Shown: positions 45,154 to 53,545 of the stretch, in pieces
Layout of the letters: the number at the start of each line of letters is the position of its first letter
Numbering within the stretch: position 1 is the stretch's first letter
Assembly (NCBI RefSeq): GCF_042677205.1
Contig: NZ_JBHTIU010000034.1
Span: forward strand, 1-64,000
DNA from: Paenibacillus_L residui
GTDB lineage: Bacteria > Bacillota > Bacilli > Paenibacillales > NBRC-103111
Direction of reading: 5' to 3'
DNA: 64,000 nucleotides
Translations under genes and position numbers: made by a program
The notes under the pieces: model-generated
What the model saw: the letters and a program-made list of their open reading frames with translations, nothing else
Told to the model about the DNA's origin: nothing
Databases searched by the model: none

Positions 45154-45182
45154 TTTACTTTGCTACCAATTTAATGTATTAT
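45154..45182 (+). promoter_or_regulatory. Promoter of hisC
   Basis: TTTACT (45154-45159), 17 bp, TATTAT (45177-45182), about 50 bases before the start codon. Confidence 0.5.
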
Positions 45183-45233
45183 CCAATTAAAGCGATAAAG
45201 TTTACTTTATATTTCAAGGAGGATTCAATAACC

Positions 45234-46349
45234 ATGAGCTTAGGCAGCATTTTTCCCTCAACCCGTAAACAAGTCGAGCAGCTGGAGCCTTATTCTCCCG
45301 GCAAGCCTATTTGGGAGGTTCAACGAGAATGGGGATTGGAACGGGTCGTTAAGCTGGCTTCGAACGAGAATCCGTTAGGTCCTTCTCCGAAAGCGGTCGA
45401 AGCGATTATGCAGCAGCTTGCCGAGCTGCACCGCTATCCCGATTCCTCGGGAGGAGAACTGAAACGGGCTATCGCTTTGCATTATCAACTGCAGGAGCAG
45501 CAGGTCATGATCGGCAATGGTGCCGATGAGCTCATTACTCTTCTCTCCGAAGCCTATTTGGAGGATGGAGACGAGGTCCTGGTCCCCTCTCCTTCTTTTA
45601 CCGAGTATGCCTTCGGCGGAAAGCTGATGGGGGCGAAAATTGTAGAGATTCCACTGGATCCCCGGTTTAACTATAACCTGGATCGCATGGCTTCCGCCGT
45701 CACGGATCGGACCAAGATTATCTACTTATGCTCCCCCCATAATCCGACCGGAAGCTATATTCCTCGCTCCTCACTGGACTCTTTCATTCAGAAACTGCCC
45801 AGCCATGTGATTCTGGTGCTGGATGGCGCGTACTCCCACTACGCGACGGCCGGGGATTATTCCAATGGCTTGGACTGGGTCCGCCGGAATAAATCCGTCG
45901 TTGTTCTGCAAACCTTCTCGAAAATATATGGTCTGGCCGGCTTGAGAATCGGCTTCGCGCTCTCCGTCGAACCGATCATCGCGGCCATGCATAGAGTGAA
46001 AGAGCCTTTCAACGTGAACACGCTCGCTCAGAAAGCTGCGGTCGCCGCTCTTACAGATGAAGAGCACGTTCAAAGATCTCTCGCCGTTAACGAAGAAGGC
46101 CGCCGTTATTTATATGCCGCCTTCGAAGCCAAAGGTCTTCCATACACTCCCAGCATGAGTAACTTCATATTAGTGGAGTTTGGGGAAATCGCATACCGTG
46201 TTTATCAACATTTACTTAAGCAAGGCATCATTGTCCGGTATGGGGGTACTTGGGGATTAACGGGGCATCTGCGGGTTTCGGTCGGTTCCGAATTGGAGAA
46301 CAGGCTTTTTGTAGAAGCGTTAGACAAAGTGCTGTCTCAACTGGGATAG
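45234..46349 (+). CDS. hisC: Histidinol-phosphate aminotransferase
   Basis: PLP-dependent class I/II aminotransferase of 371 residues that converts imidazole acetol phosphate to histidinol phosphate; paralogs may instead act on aromatic amino acids. Family marks are VKLASNENPLGPSPKAV, HRYPDSSGGELK, GNGADELI, CSPHNPTG and the PLP lysine K230 in TFSKIYGLAGLRIG, with the C-terminal LRVSVGS. The ATG at 45234 follows AAGGAGG by about eleven bases; the longer frame from 45174 has no site and would run through the promoter. It stands alone, outside a his operon, so a role in phenylalanine or tyrosine synthesis is also possible. Confidence 0.88.
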   Translation: MSLGSIFPSTRKQVEQLEPYSPGKPIWEVQREWGLERVVKLASNENPLGPSPKAVEAIMQQLAELHRYPDSSGGELKRAIALHYQLQEQQVMIGNGADELITLLSEAYLEDGDEVLVPSPSFTEYAFGGKLMGAKIVEIPLDPRFNYNLDRMASAVTDRTKIIYLCSPHNPTGSYIPRSSLDSFIQKLPSHVILVLDGAYSHYATAGDYSNGLDWVRRNKSVVVLQTFSKIYGLAGLRIGFALSVEPIIAAMHRVKEPFNVNTLAQKAAVAALTDEEHVQRSLAVNEEGRRYLYAAFEAKGLPYTPSMSNFILVEFGEIAYRVYQHLLKQGIIVRYGGTWGLTGHLRVSVGSELENRLFVEALDKVLSQLG

Positions 46350-46460
46350 CCGGATGGAGGACCGACCTCCCCTCCCCAGCCCGGCGGTATGAGAAAAGCT
46401 CCTGGCGGGTACCCCACAGTGACGCATAGCCTTCGAAGCGTATTCCGGGTACTATAAGGG

Positions 46461-46497
46461 GGAGCCCCGGTTCGCAGCTTCGCGCATTCGGGGCTCC
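46461..46497. terminator. Hairpin between convergent hisC and dppA-like genes
   Basis: GGAGCCCCG (46461-46469) pairs with CGGGGCTCC (46489-46497). T-runs are weak on both sides; probably a bidirectional terminator. Confidence 0.6.
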
Positions 46498-46507
46498 TTA
46501 TCAATAT

Positions 46508-47305
46508 CTATACTAAAGCACGGCTCAACAAACGAACAAAGTCGGTATCCTTGTACAACATCCTTACTCCATCCAATCGGATGCTCGTCTCTCCGTCGAC
46601 ATATCTCCTATCGGCCAAATCGGTGCTGTTCATCTCCAGCAGAAGCTCATATGGCCCGGGAATGACTAACGGACGACACGCGTCGCGTCCTGCTATGGCC
46701 TGCTTGACGGCCTCTCGTATCTCAGAGTATACCTTCCGAGGAGGCTTAAGCAGAGCGGCATGGCGGCCAAGCGCCGTCTTGGTTTCGTAAGTATGCACCG
46801 TACCTAGAGCCTGCTTGGCTTCGCGGCAAGTGGCATCATCACCTGTTACGAGCAAGACGGGAACGTCATGAAGACCGAACAGCATGGCGTCCAGCACAAT
46901 TTCTCCAACCGGATTTCCGTTAAGCTCGGTATACTGGTAAGATGCAGAGCTCATCGTATGATCGCGGACCGCCCGTCGGGTTCCGGCCATACCGTGGTAA
47001 CCGATCAGCAAAGCTCCGTCAAAGGATGAATCCAGTCCGGGAAATCTTTCGGCTATCGGTGTTCCTCCCATACAATAAAGTGCATCGGGATGCAGCAATT
47101 CCGGGATAAAGTTAAATCCTGTAGCATGGGCATCCTTAACGACGATATGCTTGGCCCCCGCTTCCAACAAACCCTCCACAACGGCATTTACTTCTTGTGT
47201 CAGCAGATGGCGCGCTTCATTGTAAAGCGGCTCTCCCCTCATCAACTGCTCCCTGAGCACAATTCCGGTAATGCCCTCCATATCCACACTTGCATAAATC
47301 TTCAT
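46508..47305 (-). CDS. M55-family D-aminopeptidase (DppA-like)
   Basis: Zinc D-aminopeptidase of 265 residues that releases D-amino acids from short peptides, often from wall turnover. The metal ligands of the family are in place: D8 and E10 in SVDMEGI, H60 in DAHATG, H104 in GYHGMAG, and E135 in NPVGE. H116 (DHTMSS) is the likely catalytic histidine. Length and spacing match B. subtilis DppA. It is not in a dpp transport operon here. The murQ operon nearby suggests a general wall-recycling neighbourhood. Confidence 0.88.
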   Translation of the reverse strand: MKIYASVDMEGITGIVLREQLMRGEPLYNEARHLLTQEVNAVVEGLLEAGAKHIVVKDAHATGFNFIPELLHPDALYCMGGTPIAERFPGLDSSFDGALLIGYHGMAGTRRAVRDHTMSSASYQYTELNGNPVGEIVLDAMLFGLHDVPVLLVTGDDATCREAKQALGTVHTYETKTALGRHAALLKPPRKVYSEIREAVKQAIAGRDACRPLVIPGPYELLLEMNSTDLADRRYVDGETSIRLDGVRMLYKDTDFVRLLSRALV

Positions 47306-47454
47306 TCCTGTCCCTCCCCTGGGCTTAACGAATAACGAATGAATTCTTCCTGTACATTATAGCTTACATTTCGAGGTGAGAAATAGAAAATTACGAATAG
47401 TTTTTGAGCTTTTGAAGCACTCTATTTTTTACGGAATGGAGGTGGTTGGAAAAT

Positions 47455-47697
47455 ATGGCACGTATTGCTGTAGAAAATAGTCTAAGCAATGTTAAAGATG
47501 CGCTGCAAAATAACGGACATGAAGTGCTGCAACTGGATGAACAAAGTCTGCAGAGCTGTGATTGCTGTGTTATCTCCGGTCAGGATCAGAACGTGATGGG
47601 AATCGCCAATGCCGAAACCCGGGCATCTGTCATTAATGCACAAGGGCTGACAACTGAAGAGATTATCCAGCAGGTGAATCAAAGAACCATCAGCTAA
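47455..47697 (+). CDS. ykuS: YkuS family protein (UPF0180)
   Basis: An 80-residue protein of unknown function matching the YkuS/UPF0180 pattern: an N-terminal IAVENSLSNVKDALQNNGHEV, a central CDCCVISGQDQNVMG and a C-terminal helix with TTEEIIQQV. The ATG at 47455 lies nine bases after GGAGGTGG; the TTG three codons earlier abuts the site. It has its own terminator at 47713. Confidence 0.85.
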   Translation: MARIAVENSLSNVKDALQNNGHEVLQLDEQSLQSCDCCVISGQDQNVMGIANAETRASVINAQGLTTEEIIQQVNQRTIS

Positions 47698-48013
47698 ACG
47701 AGCCGTAATCAACAGGGAGTGCCGTCCGGGCCTCCCTGCAGCTTTTTATGGCGGATTTGCAACCGCGTCCTCCCCGGAAGTCAGTGAACTCTATTACTTC
47801 TTCACCTGTCGAGACATGCTATGGAACGTCCCCGGGTTCAGTGATAAAATAGAAATATCAATCGATGAAAGACGAACAACATGACCACACTCTGGATGAT
47901 CTCCATCCCCATCCCCGAACCAGTGAAATACATTGTGCTTGCTTCGGGTTGCCGGAACAAGTCTTGTTCTATGAAAGTATTAAAAATGCATCTGCAGACA
48001 GGAGGAGGTTATT
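47698..48013. other. Intergenic stretch between ykuS and the zinc-ribbon gene
   Basis: Beyond the terminator I see only a 50-codon frame starting at an ATG at 47863, which lacks a ribosome binding site. I do not call it a gene. Confidence 0.4.
47713..47747 (+). terminator. Terminator after ykuS
   Basis: CAGGGAG (47713-47719) pairs with CTCCCTG (47732-47738), followed by CAGC and five T. Confidence 0.75.
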
Positions 48014-48289
48014 ATGAAAATCGTATGGCTGCTTGCGGGAATCATCGGATTGGCCGGAATTGCACTGGCCGTGTTCTTCTTCCGCTCCCTTTCCAAGCCA
48101 AAGACCTCTCAAAATGTCGTTCATATCTCCCAATATAAAAAGAAGACTGCCCGTGGAGCTCAGAAATGCACTTATTGTAAAAAGAGGGTTGATTCGCTGA
48201 CTTTCTATTCGGGCCACGAAGGAAAGGTCATAGGCTTATGCCGGGATTGCTCCAGGCTTGCCAAGCATCAGGATCTTATGCCGATCTGA
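48014..48289 (+). CDS. Membrane-anchored small zinc-ribbon protein
   Basis: A 91-residue protein with one N-terminal TM helix (residues 3-25) and a cytoplasmic tail carrying two CxxC pairs (CTYCKK at about 52-57 and CRDCSR at about 76-81) spaced for one zinc ion. CAGGAGGAGG lies just before the ATG. I know of no named family for this arrangement. It could be a small redox or metal-binding membrane protein. Confidence 0.75.
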   Translation: MKIVWLLAGIIGLAGIALAVFFFRSLSKPKTSQNVVHISQYKKKTARGAQKCTYCKKRVDSLTFYSGHEGKVIGLCRDCSRLAKHQDLMPI

Positions 48290-48362
48290 CCGGGCACCGT
48301 GCACCGGGCATATGCTTATGGAATGAACCCGGATCACGGCCTTCCTTCCTGGTCCTTTCAGT

Positions 48363-48452
48363 TCAAATCTGTGACAACCATCCCTTATCATTTTTTTGAC
48401 TCCATATCTCATAATGGTTATCCACTGCGCTTGTCGTTTTACTTTCCGCCAA
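48363..48452 (-). CDS. Possible 29-residue peptide gene
   Basis: A TTG at 48452 lies five bases after a full AGGAGG and opens a 29-codon frame with a soluble, Lys/Ser/Trp-containing product (contains HYEIWSQKNDKGW). The perfect site is the main support. No homology is known to me and no terminator follows, so it may be chance. Confidence 0.25.
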   Translation of the reverse strand: MAESKTTSAVDNHYEIWSQKNDKGWLSQI

Positions 48453-48651
48453 AATATCCTCCTCATTGTTTCCTTTCTCTATTCTGCAAATTCACCATCG
48501 CTATGAACGGTTTCATCGGTCTGCTCAACTCCATTCAAGGATTTCCGCGGCATAATCTCTTAAAATGCGCCTCAGATATGTCCGTAAGATTGAAGGAAAT
48601 ACTGCCTTTGTCATTGCCAATAACAGGATACACGCCACTGGCAATTATTTC

Positions 48652-48680
48652 TTTACTTTAAGGATAGCGCCTCTTATAAT
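48652..48680 (+). promoter_or_regulatory. Promoter of the murQ operon
   Basis: TTTACT (48652-48657), 17 bp, consensus TATAAT (48675-48680), about 70 bases before the murQ start. Confidence 0.6.
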
Positions 48681-48750
48681 GGAGTTAGTTTCCTTATAAA
48701 CCATATATTTTTGGAGTTTTCCTCCAGAGATTAAAGGAGCTCAATACTAG

Positions 48751-49659
48751 ATGAACGAAACCGATCGGTTGGATACCGAGCAGGTCAATCCTCTCAGCGA
48801 TGACCTGGACCAGATGTCAACGGAACAAATCTTACGAGTCATGAATGACGAGGACCGGCAGGTACCTGTCGTTGTCGGCCAGCATCTGCCCGTCATAGCT
48901 CAGGCGGTGGATTGCATTGCGGATGCATTAGGCCGGGGCGGCCGGCTGTTCTATGTCGGCGCAGGAACGAGCGGCCGGCTGGCTGCGCTGGATGCGTACG
49001 AATGCCCGCCAACCTTCGGCACTCCTCCTGAGACCGTACAGGCGCTCTTGGCGGGAGGGAGCCAGCTCATCCAGGCCGACGAATCCGCCGAGGACGATGC
49101 CCGGCAAGGGGCAGACGACCTGCGGGCCCGATCCGTTGGGCCGAATGACGTAGTCGTCGGCATTGCCGCCAGCGGCCGGACGCCGTATGTGCTTGGGGCC
49201 TTGTCCTGCGCCAAGCAATCGGGGGCGCGTACGATCGGCCTGAGCTGCAGCGCGGGCTCGGCACTCGGCCAGGCGGCGGACATCGCCATTGAAGTGCCGG
49301 TAGGACCCGAAGTATTGACCGGCTCAACCCGGCTGAAGGCGGGAACAGCCCAGAAGCTCATTCTTAACATGCTCAGCACGGCAGCTATGGTGAAGCTGGG
49401 CAAGGTTTACCGGAATTTCATGGTCGACATGCAGCCGACGAACAACAAGCTGCTTCAGCGCGCCGAGCGGATCGTAACGAATGCGACAGGCGAAGAGGAA
49501 GCAGCGGCGGTCCAGGCTCTGCAGCAGACCGGTTACAATGTCAAAGCAGCCATTGTGCTGCTGATCTCAGGTACGGATGCCGCTACCTCTATCCGGCTAT
49601 TGGAACAGTCCGGAGGCCGGGTTCGTGACGCCATCCGTTTAGCTCAGAACAAGGATTGA
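48751..49659 (+). CDS. murQ: N-acetylmuramic acid 6-phosphate etherase
   Basis: Cleaves the lactyl ether of MurNAc-6-phosphate to GlcNAc-6-phosphate and D-lactate in cell-wall recycling. A SIS-type fold is evident, with family motifs YVGAGTSGRLAALDAYECPPTFG, GIAASGRTPYVLGAL, ALIAxx-like EVPVGPEVLTGSTRLKAGTAQK, and the C-terminal helical tail. The 302-aa length is right. AAAGGAG precedes the ATG. It heads a four-gene plus-strand group with DUF4434, ROK and epimerase genes. No murP-type PTS or kinase MurK is in the window unless the ROK protein serves as kinase. Confidence 0.95.
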   Translation: MNETDRLDTEQVNPLSDDLDQMSTEQILRVMNDEDRQVPVVVGQHLPVIAQAVDCIADALGRGGRLFYVGAGTSGRLAALDAYECPPTFGTPPETVQALLAGGSQLIQADESAEDDARQGADDLRARSVGPNDVVVGIAASGRTPYVLGALSCAKQSGARTIGLSCSAGSALGQAADIAIEVPVGPEVLTGSTRLKAGTAQKLILNMLSTAAMVKLGKVYRNFMVDMQPTNNKLLQRAERIVTNATGEEEAAAVQALQQTGYNVKAAIVLLISGTDAATSIRLLEQSGGRVRDAIRLAQNKD

Positions 49660-49765
49660 AGAAACATCAGCACCTAACCGTTTTTGAATGAATTTGCGAA
49701 GCCATCAGCAAGCACAACCGTACAAGTTGACCCTTCCACTTCTTAAATTTAAGGAGGCAATAAGC

Positions 49766-50704
49766 ATGTTAAAAAGAATTAGCGGCTCCTGGTTTGATTT
49801 CTATCATCCGAATCCATACGAAGGCGATACCTGGAACTCCACTACTCAGCAATTCACAGAGCAGGATTGGGACAAGAAGCTTGAAGAAATGGCCGAGGCC
49901 GGCATGGATACGCTCGTCCTGCTGCAAGTGGCGCTGCACGGCAAAGCCTTCTATCCTTCGGAGGTTATTCCGCTGAGATGGGATACCGTATGTCCGGACC
50001 CGCTGGAGGCTGTGTTGAAGGCCGGTGACAGGCTGGGAATATCCATCTATGTCGGGTTGGGCTTCTTTACCACTCCGATTATGGGAAGCCTGTCGATTAC
50101 CGGAGACCGCAACCGGCTCCGATACGAGATCGCAGACGAATTGGCGGCTCGATACGGGCACCATTCCTCATTCGCCGGTTGGTATTTTCCGGTGGAAGCG
50201 GCCATTCATTCCTACTTCCCGGACGAATACATCTCCTATGCCAATGAATTATCCGCTTATTGCCGGAAGGTCGGTCCCCAGAAAATATTGATCGCTCCGT
50301 ACGGGACCCGTTCGATCGTTGCGGATGACAAATTTGTCGACCAGCTGAAAGCGTTGGAGGTAGACTATATCGCCTATCAAGATGAAATTGGCGTGAACCG
50401 GACCACCTTCGAGGCTGTAGACGAAGTGTTCGCGAAATTGCGCGAGGCTCACGACCGGGCAGGCAAGCCGCTGTGGGCGGACCTGGAAGTGTTCCGTTTT
50501 CAGGGCAAGGTGCTTTATCCGGGAGCCCCGGAAAGAGTTATCCGGCAGTTGGAAACGTTATCGGGCCACGTTGATAAAATATTGTGCTACCAATACCTGG
50601 GCATGATGAACAAGCCCGGAAGCCCTGTACATGCGGGAGACGAATCCTCCGTCAAGCTGTATGAGGAATACATGGCATATATTCGCAAGCATGGATTAAT
50701 CTAA
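49766..50704 (+). CDS. DUF4434 TIM-barrel protein
   Basis: 312 residues resembling the DUF4434 family of glycoside-hydrolase-like TIM barrels. The N-terminal motif SGSWFDFYHPNPYEGDTWN, the middle LLQVALHGKAFYPS and the barrel strand SFAGWYFPVEAA are typical. No signal peptide, so cytoplasmic. The ATG at 49766 has TTAAGGAGG eight bases upstream; the longer frame from 49688 has none. It sits between murQ and a ROK kinase, so it may act on amino-sugar or muropeptide-derived glycosides. No activity is established for the family. Confidence 0.75.
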   Translation: MLKRISGSWFDFYHPNPYEGDTWNSTTQQFTEQDWDKKLEEMAEAGMDTLVLLQVALHGKAFYPSEVIPLRWDTVCPDPLEAVLKAGDRLGISIYVGLGFFTTPIMGSLSITGDRNRLRYEIADELAARYGHHSSFAGWYFPVEAAIHSYFPDEYISYANELSAYCRKVGPQKILIAPYGTRSIVADDKFVDQLKALEVDYIAYQDEIGVNRTTFEAVDEVFAKLREAHDRAGKPLWADLEVFRFQGKVLYPGAPERVIRQLETLSGHVDKILCYQYLGMMNKPGSPVHAGDESSVKLYEEYMAYIRKHGLI

Positions 50705-50775
50705 TTCGTATACGGAACAAGGGCCGAATTGGGGCAGCTCCCGTTCGGCCCGAATCGACTGGAGGCGGAACGCGG

Positions 50776-51702
50776 ATGACGACTTTGGCGATCGGCATTG
50801 ACATCGGCGGTACTCAAATTAAAGCGGGAATAGTATCCCGGGACGGACAGCCTGTACATACCGATACGGTACCTACAGAAGCCTCATTGGGCAGAGACGC
50901 CTTACTCGGCAAGCTGGCAGGCCTGCTGGAGAAATACCGCCGTATGGCTGAACTCAACGGCTGGCGACTGGCGGCAGCGGGGGTCGGAACGGCCGGGTTC
51001 GTCGATATTCGTGACGGCTCGGTTCCTTTTGCCAGCGGGAACCTTCCGGGCTGGAGCGGTGTCCGACTGCGTGAAGAGCTGGAGAAAGCATCAGGGCTGC
51101 CCGTCGTGGTTGCTAACGATGCCCACGCCCTGGCTGTCGGTGAAGGATGGCAAGGCGCCGGACGCGGCCTGGACGGCTTCCTCTGCGTAACCTTGGGCAC
51201 CGGCATTGGCGGCAGCCGGATCATGAATGGGAGGCCGGATTATGGCTGTGCCGGTTATGCCGGCGGATTCGGCCACCAGGTAATCGTTCACGAGGGCAAG
51301 CCCTGCACATGCGGCGGCAGCGGCTGCTGGGAAAGCTATGCCTCCGTCACAGGCCTGATTAAGCTGGCCGAAGAGGCGGGCTTCACCGGAGCCAGTCCGG
51401 AGCAGCTGTTCGAGCAAGCCCGCTCCGGCGGGACTGCTGCCGTTAGGCTGATTCGCACCTATATCGGCTACCTTGCTGCCGGTCTCGTGAATCTGGTTTA
51501 TGCGTTCAATCCGCAGACCATTATTATCGGAGGCGCTGTGACGGCGCAAGGCGATTTCTTGTTCGATCCGCTTCGCCAACAGTTGAACGACAGGCTGATG
51601 CCGGTATATCGCCCGGTTGAAATCCTGCCGGCCAAGCTAGGCGGCTCCGCGGGATGGATGGGCGCTGCCCGCCTAGCTTGGCTGGCATCGGCAGAGGAAT
51701 AA
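50776..51702 (+). CDS. ROK-family sugar kinase
   Basis: 308-residue cytoplasmic kinase. ATP motif DIGGTQ at residues 9-14, second phosphate site VTLGTGIGGS, and the ROK zinc site GHQVIVHEGKPCTCGGSGCWE (written here in part; Cys-x-Cys-x4-Cys). GGAGGCGG precedes the ATG. The neighbours murQ and DUF4434 suggest phosphorylation of GlcNAc, MurNAc or ManNAc rather than glucose; this is inference. The protein lacks the extra HTH of ROK repressors. Confidence 0.85.
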   Translation: MTTLAIGIDIGGTQIKAGIVSRDGQPVHTDTVPTEASLGRDALLGKLAGLLEKYRRMAELNGWRLAAAGVGTAGFVDIRDGSVPFASGNLPGWSGVRLREELEKASGLPVVVANDAHALAVGEGWQGAGRGLDGFLCVTLGTGIGGSRIMNGRPDYGCAGYAGGFGHQVIVHEGKPCTCGGSGCWESYASVTGLIKLAEEAGFTGASPEQLFEQARSGGTAAVRLIRTYIGYLAAGLVNLVYAFNPQTIIIGGAVTAQGDFLFDPLRQQLNDRLMPVYRPVEILPAKLGGSAGWMGAARLAWLASAEE

Positions 51703-51739
51703 TCCCCGCGAGGGAGATTATTAACCATTGGAATCAAGC

Positions 51740-51779
51740 AAGCCCTCTAGCCCCTCTGAAGCAGGCGTTTGGGGGGCTT
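51740..51779 (+). terminator. Weak hairpin after the ROK gene
   Basis: AAGCCC (51740-51745) can pair with GGGCTT (51774-51779), with alternative inner pairings. No T-run; it may only attenuate read-through to the next gene. Confidence 0.3.
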
Positions 51780-51868
51780 AACCTATTTTGCTGTACTTTT
51801 GTCAAACTCTTGCTTCTATTTCCCTGACAGGCTATAGTAAGTCCAAAAGCAAACAGGAGTGTGGACAA

Positions 51869-52705
51869 GTGGGATTAGGAATTCTGGCCCATACGGTCGG
51901 TAGGCTTCCGCTTAAACAGTTAACCGAAACTTTGGGGGCTCATAAGATTGATTTTGTTCAACTGGCTTTAACCAAAGCAATCAGCGACATCGACACGGGC
52001 ACGGGCCGATTAAGTCCGGGGTTGGCCAATTATATCGCTGAACATTTTGACCGGCAGGGTATTCGCATCGGCGTGCTAGGCTGCTATATAAATCCGATTC
52101 ATCCCGATCCGGAAATCCGACGCGAGGAAATCCGGCGTTTCAAGGAACATCTCCGGCTGGCTAGAGACTTCGGCACATCCATCGTCGCTACCGAGACGGG
52201 AGATCACGATACGTTCCGCTATCAGGACCCCGAAAGATACCTCGAGATCGGATGGACGGTGTTAAAGGAGAGTATCACGGAGTTAGCGGAAGAAGCGGAG
52301 AAATGGGGAGTGACCGTCGGTTTGGAGCCGGTCTGCGTACATACGCTCTCCAGTGCTGACCATATGAAGCGGATCATGGAGGAAATCCCCTCCAGTACAC
52401 TCGGGGTCGTCTTCGACCCATGCAATTTGCTTGATCATCGGAATTTCGCAAGTCGGGAAGAGGTTGTGCGGCAGGCCCTGCAAACTTTCGGGGAAAGAAT
52501 CGTATTGGCCCACCTGAGAGATGCCGTTTATCGTGAAGGGGAACGGCCAGACGTCGTTAAGCCGGGGGCGGGAACTTTTAACATTAGCGGATTCCTGGAG
52601 AAGCTGCACGAGTACAAGCCTTGTATCGACATATCCATCGAAGGGCTCCAACCGCACGAGATTGACGAAGCGTTGGACTATGTAAGAAGCCGGATGCCTT
52701 TCTAA
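51869..52705 (+). CDS. Sugar phosphate isomerase/epimerase-like TIM barrel (AP endonuclease 2 family)
   Basis: 278 residues. The metal-binding residues of this xylose-isomerase-like family are visible in order: E in GLEPVC, D in VFDPCN, H in LAHLRD and E in ISIEG. I choose the GTG at 51869, nine bases after AGGAG; upstream codons to 51788 lack a site. It lies 166 bp after the ROK kinase and may be in the same regulon. Likely an epimerase or isomerase of a keto- or amino-sugar; the substrate is unknown. Confidence 0.8.
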   Translation: MGLGILAHTVGRLPLKQLTETLGAHKIDFVQLALTKAISDIDTGTGRLSPGLANYIAEHFDRQGIRIGVLGCYINPIHPDPEIRREEIRRFKEHLRLARDFGTSIVATETGDHDTFRYQDPERYLEIGWTVLKESITELAEEAEKWGVTVGLEPVCVHTLSSADHMKRIMEEIPSSTLGVVFDPCNLLDHRNFASREEVVRQALQTFGERIVLAHLRDAVYREGERPDVVKPGAGTFNISGFLEKLHEYKPCIDISIEGLQPHEIDEALDYVRSRMPF

Positions 52706-52810
52706 CAACAAGAGGGGTTTTTTTTGCGGGAAAGAATCTTTACCGGGACGTCGAACGGAGCGTTAATAAGCCGGCTCCGCCCTTGTGAACTGTTCCTTCT
52801 GCATTTCGTC

Positions 52811-53345
52811 CAGGTAAATTCACACGATTTGCGTGGAGATATGACTAAATTACCTTGAATATCTTGACACGCTGCCCTGAAAATCCCTTTATTCTCACCA
52901 TTCGATGGTGCAGCTCAGCGTTATGGGCGTTACTAACTGTATTTTATGTAGGTAGATTGAGGCGAATGGCGCAAAATGACTAAACTACCTTGAAAATCCG
53001 TCTATTTTACCGTCTGCAGGCATCGTTGCAAGCGGAGCGGCACGTCTAACTGTATTTTGTACAGGTAGATTCAAGCGAATGGGCGAAAATGATCAAACTA
53101 ACTGGATAAACTACAGTTAAAATGGGCAGCTTTTGGGCGAAACGGCTGTTTTGGCGCAAACTAGCTGTAGGTTTTCCAGTTAGTTTCCATATTTCTTCCG
53201 AGTATAGAAATCTAACGGTATGAAATCCATTTAGTTTTCAAATTTCACACTATTGAAGCAATTCAACTCTATTCTACCTTGAAAATCCATCCATTTTCAT
53301 CATCTGATGGTGCCGCGGTCAGCGACATGGGGGTCTAAATGAAAA
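52811..53345. repeat. Degenerate tandem intergenic repeats of about 113 bp
   Basis: Two full adjacent copies (52878-52990 and 52991-53103) share TGAAAATCC at the left, TAACTGTATTTT in the middle and AAATGANNAAACTA at the right, with period 113. Partial copies lie at 52811-52860 (AGGTAAATT to ACCTTGA) and 53274-53345 (CCTTGAAAATCC to the GATGGTGC block). They are non-coding and interrupted by stops in all frames I checked. Confidence 0.75.
53095..53186. repeat. Long imperfect inverted repeat, 22-bp arms
   Basis: Positions 53095-53116 and 53165-53186 are inverted copies with two mismatches in 22 (AAACTAACTGGA at the outer ends). The 48-base centre has further GC-rich pairing potential. It could fold as a large stem-loop in RNA or single-stranded DNA. 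Confidence 0.75.
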
Positions 53346-53449
53346 ACTGTAAGGATAAACGGCTATCGCCGTCCTTTGGACAGGCACGTTTACCGATGTA
53401 ATATAAGAACACGTGTAAGATGAGACTTACAATTTTTTATATTAAATAA

Positions 53450-53489
53450 AAAACCGCTAAGCCCCAATTCCGACGGGCCTAGCGGTTTT
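53450..53489. terminator. Bidirectional terminator
   Basis: AAAACCGCTA-GCCC and GGGC-TAGCGGTTTT pair over a short loop, with an A-run on the left and a T-run on the right. It serves the minus-strand FAD gene and possibly plus-strand transcripts. Confidence 0.8.
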
Positions 53490-53545
53490 TGGTCTATGGG
53501 GCATACTGCGCCCTATGCCCATTGCTGCCGGGCATTTCCTTCAAG

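Larger units (their letters stand above)
48290..48750. other. Intergenic stretch upstream of murQ
   Basis: Carries the murQ promoter at 48652-48680 and possibly a 29-codon minus-strand gene (48363-48452). A 120-codon plus-strand frame at 48299 has no ribosome binding site and runs into the promoter; it is not accepted. Confidence 0.5.
52706..53545. other. Repeat-rich intergenic region, 840 bp
   Basis: No gene is visible. It contains four degenerate copies of an intergenic unit (52811-53345), a long inverted repeat (53095-53186) and a bidirectional terminator near its right end. Confidence 0.7.

Noticed and set aside
47863..48015. 50-codon plus-strand frame ending at the zinc-ribbon gene start
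   Set aside because: No ribosome binding site and His/Pro-biased product; the overlap with the next start is the only support.
48299..48661. 120-codon plus-strand frame upstream of murQ
   Set aside because: No ribosome binding site, Phe/Pro/Ser-rich chance-like product, and it extends into the murQ promoter.
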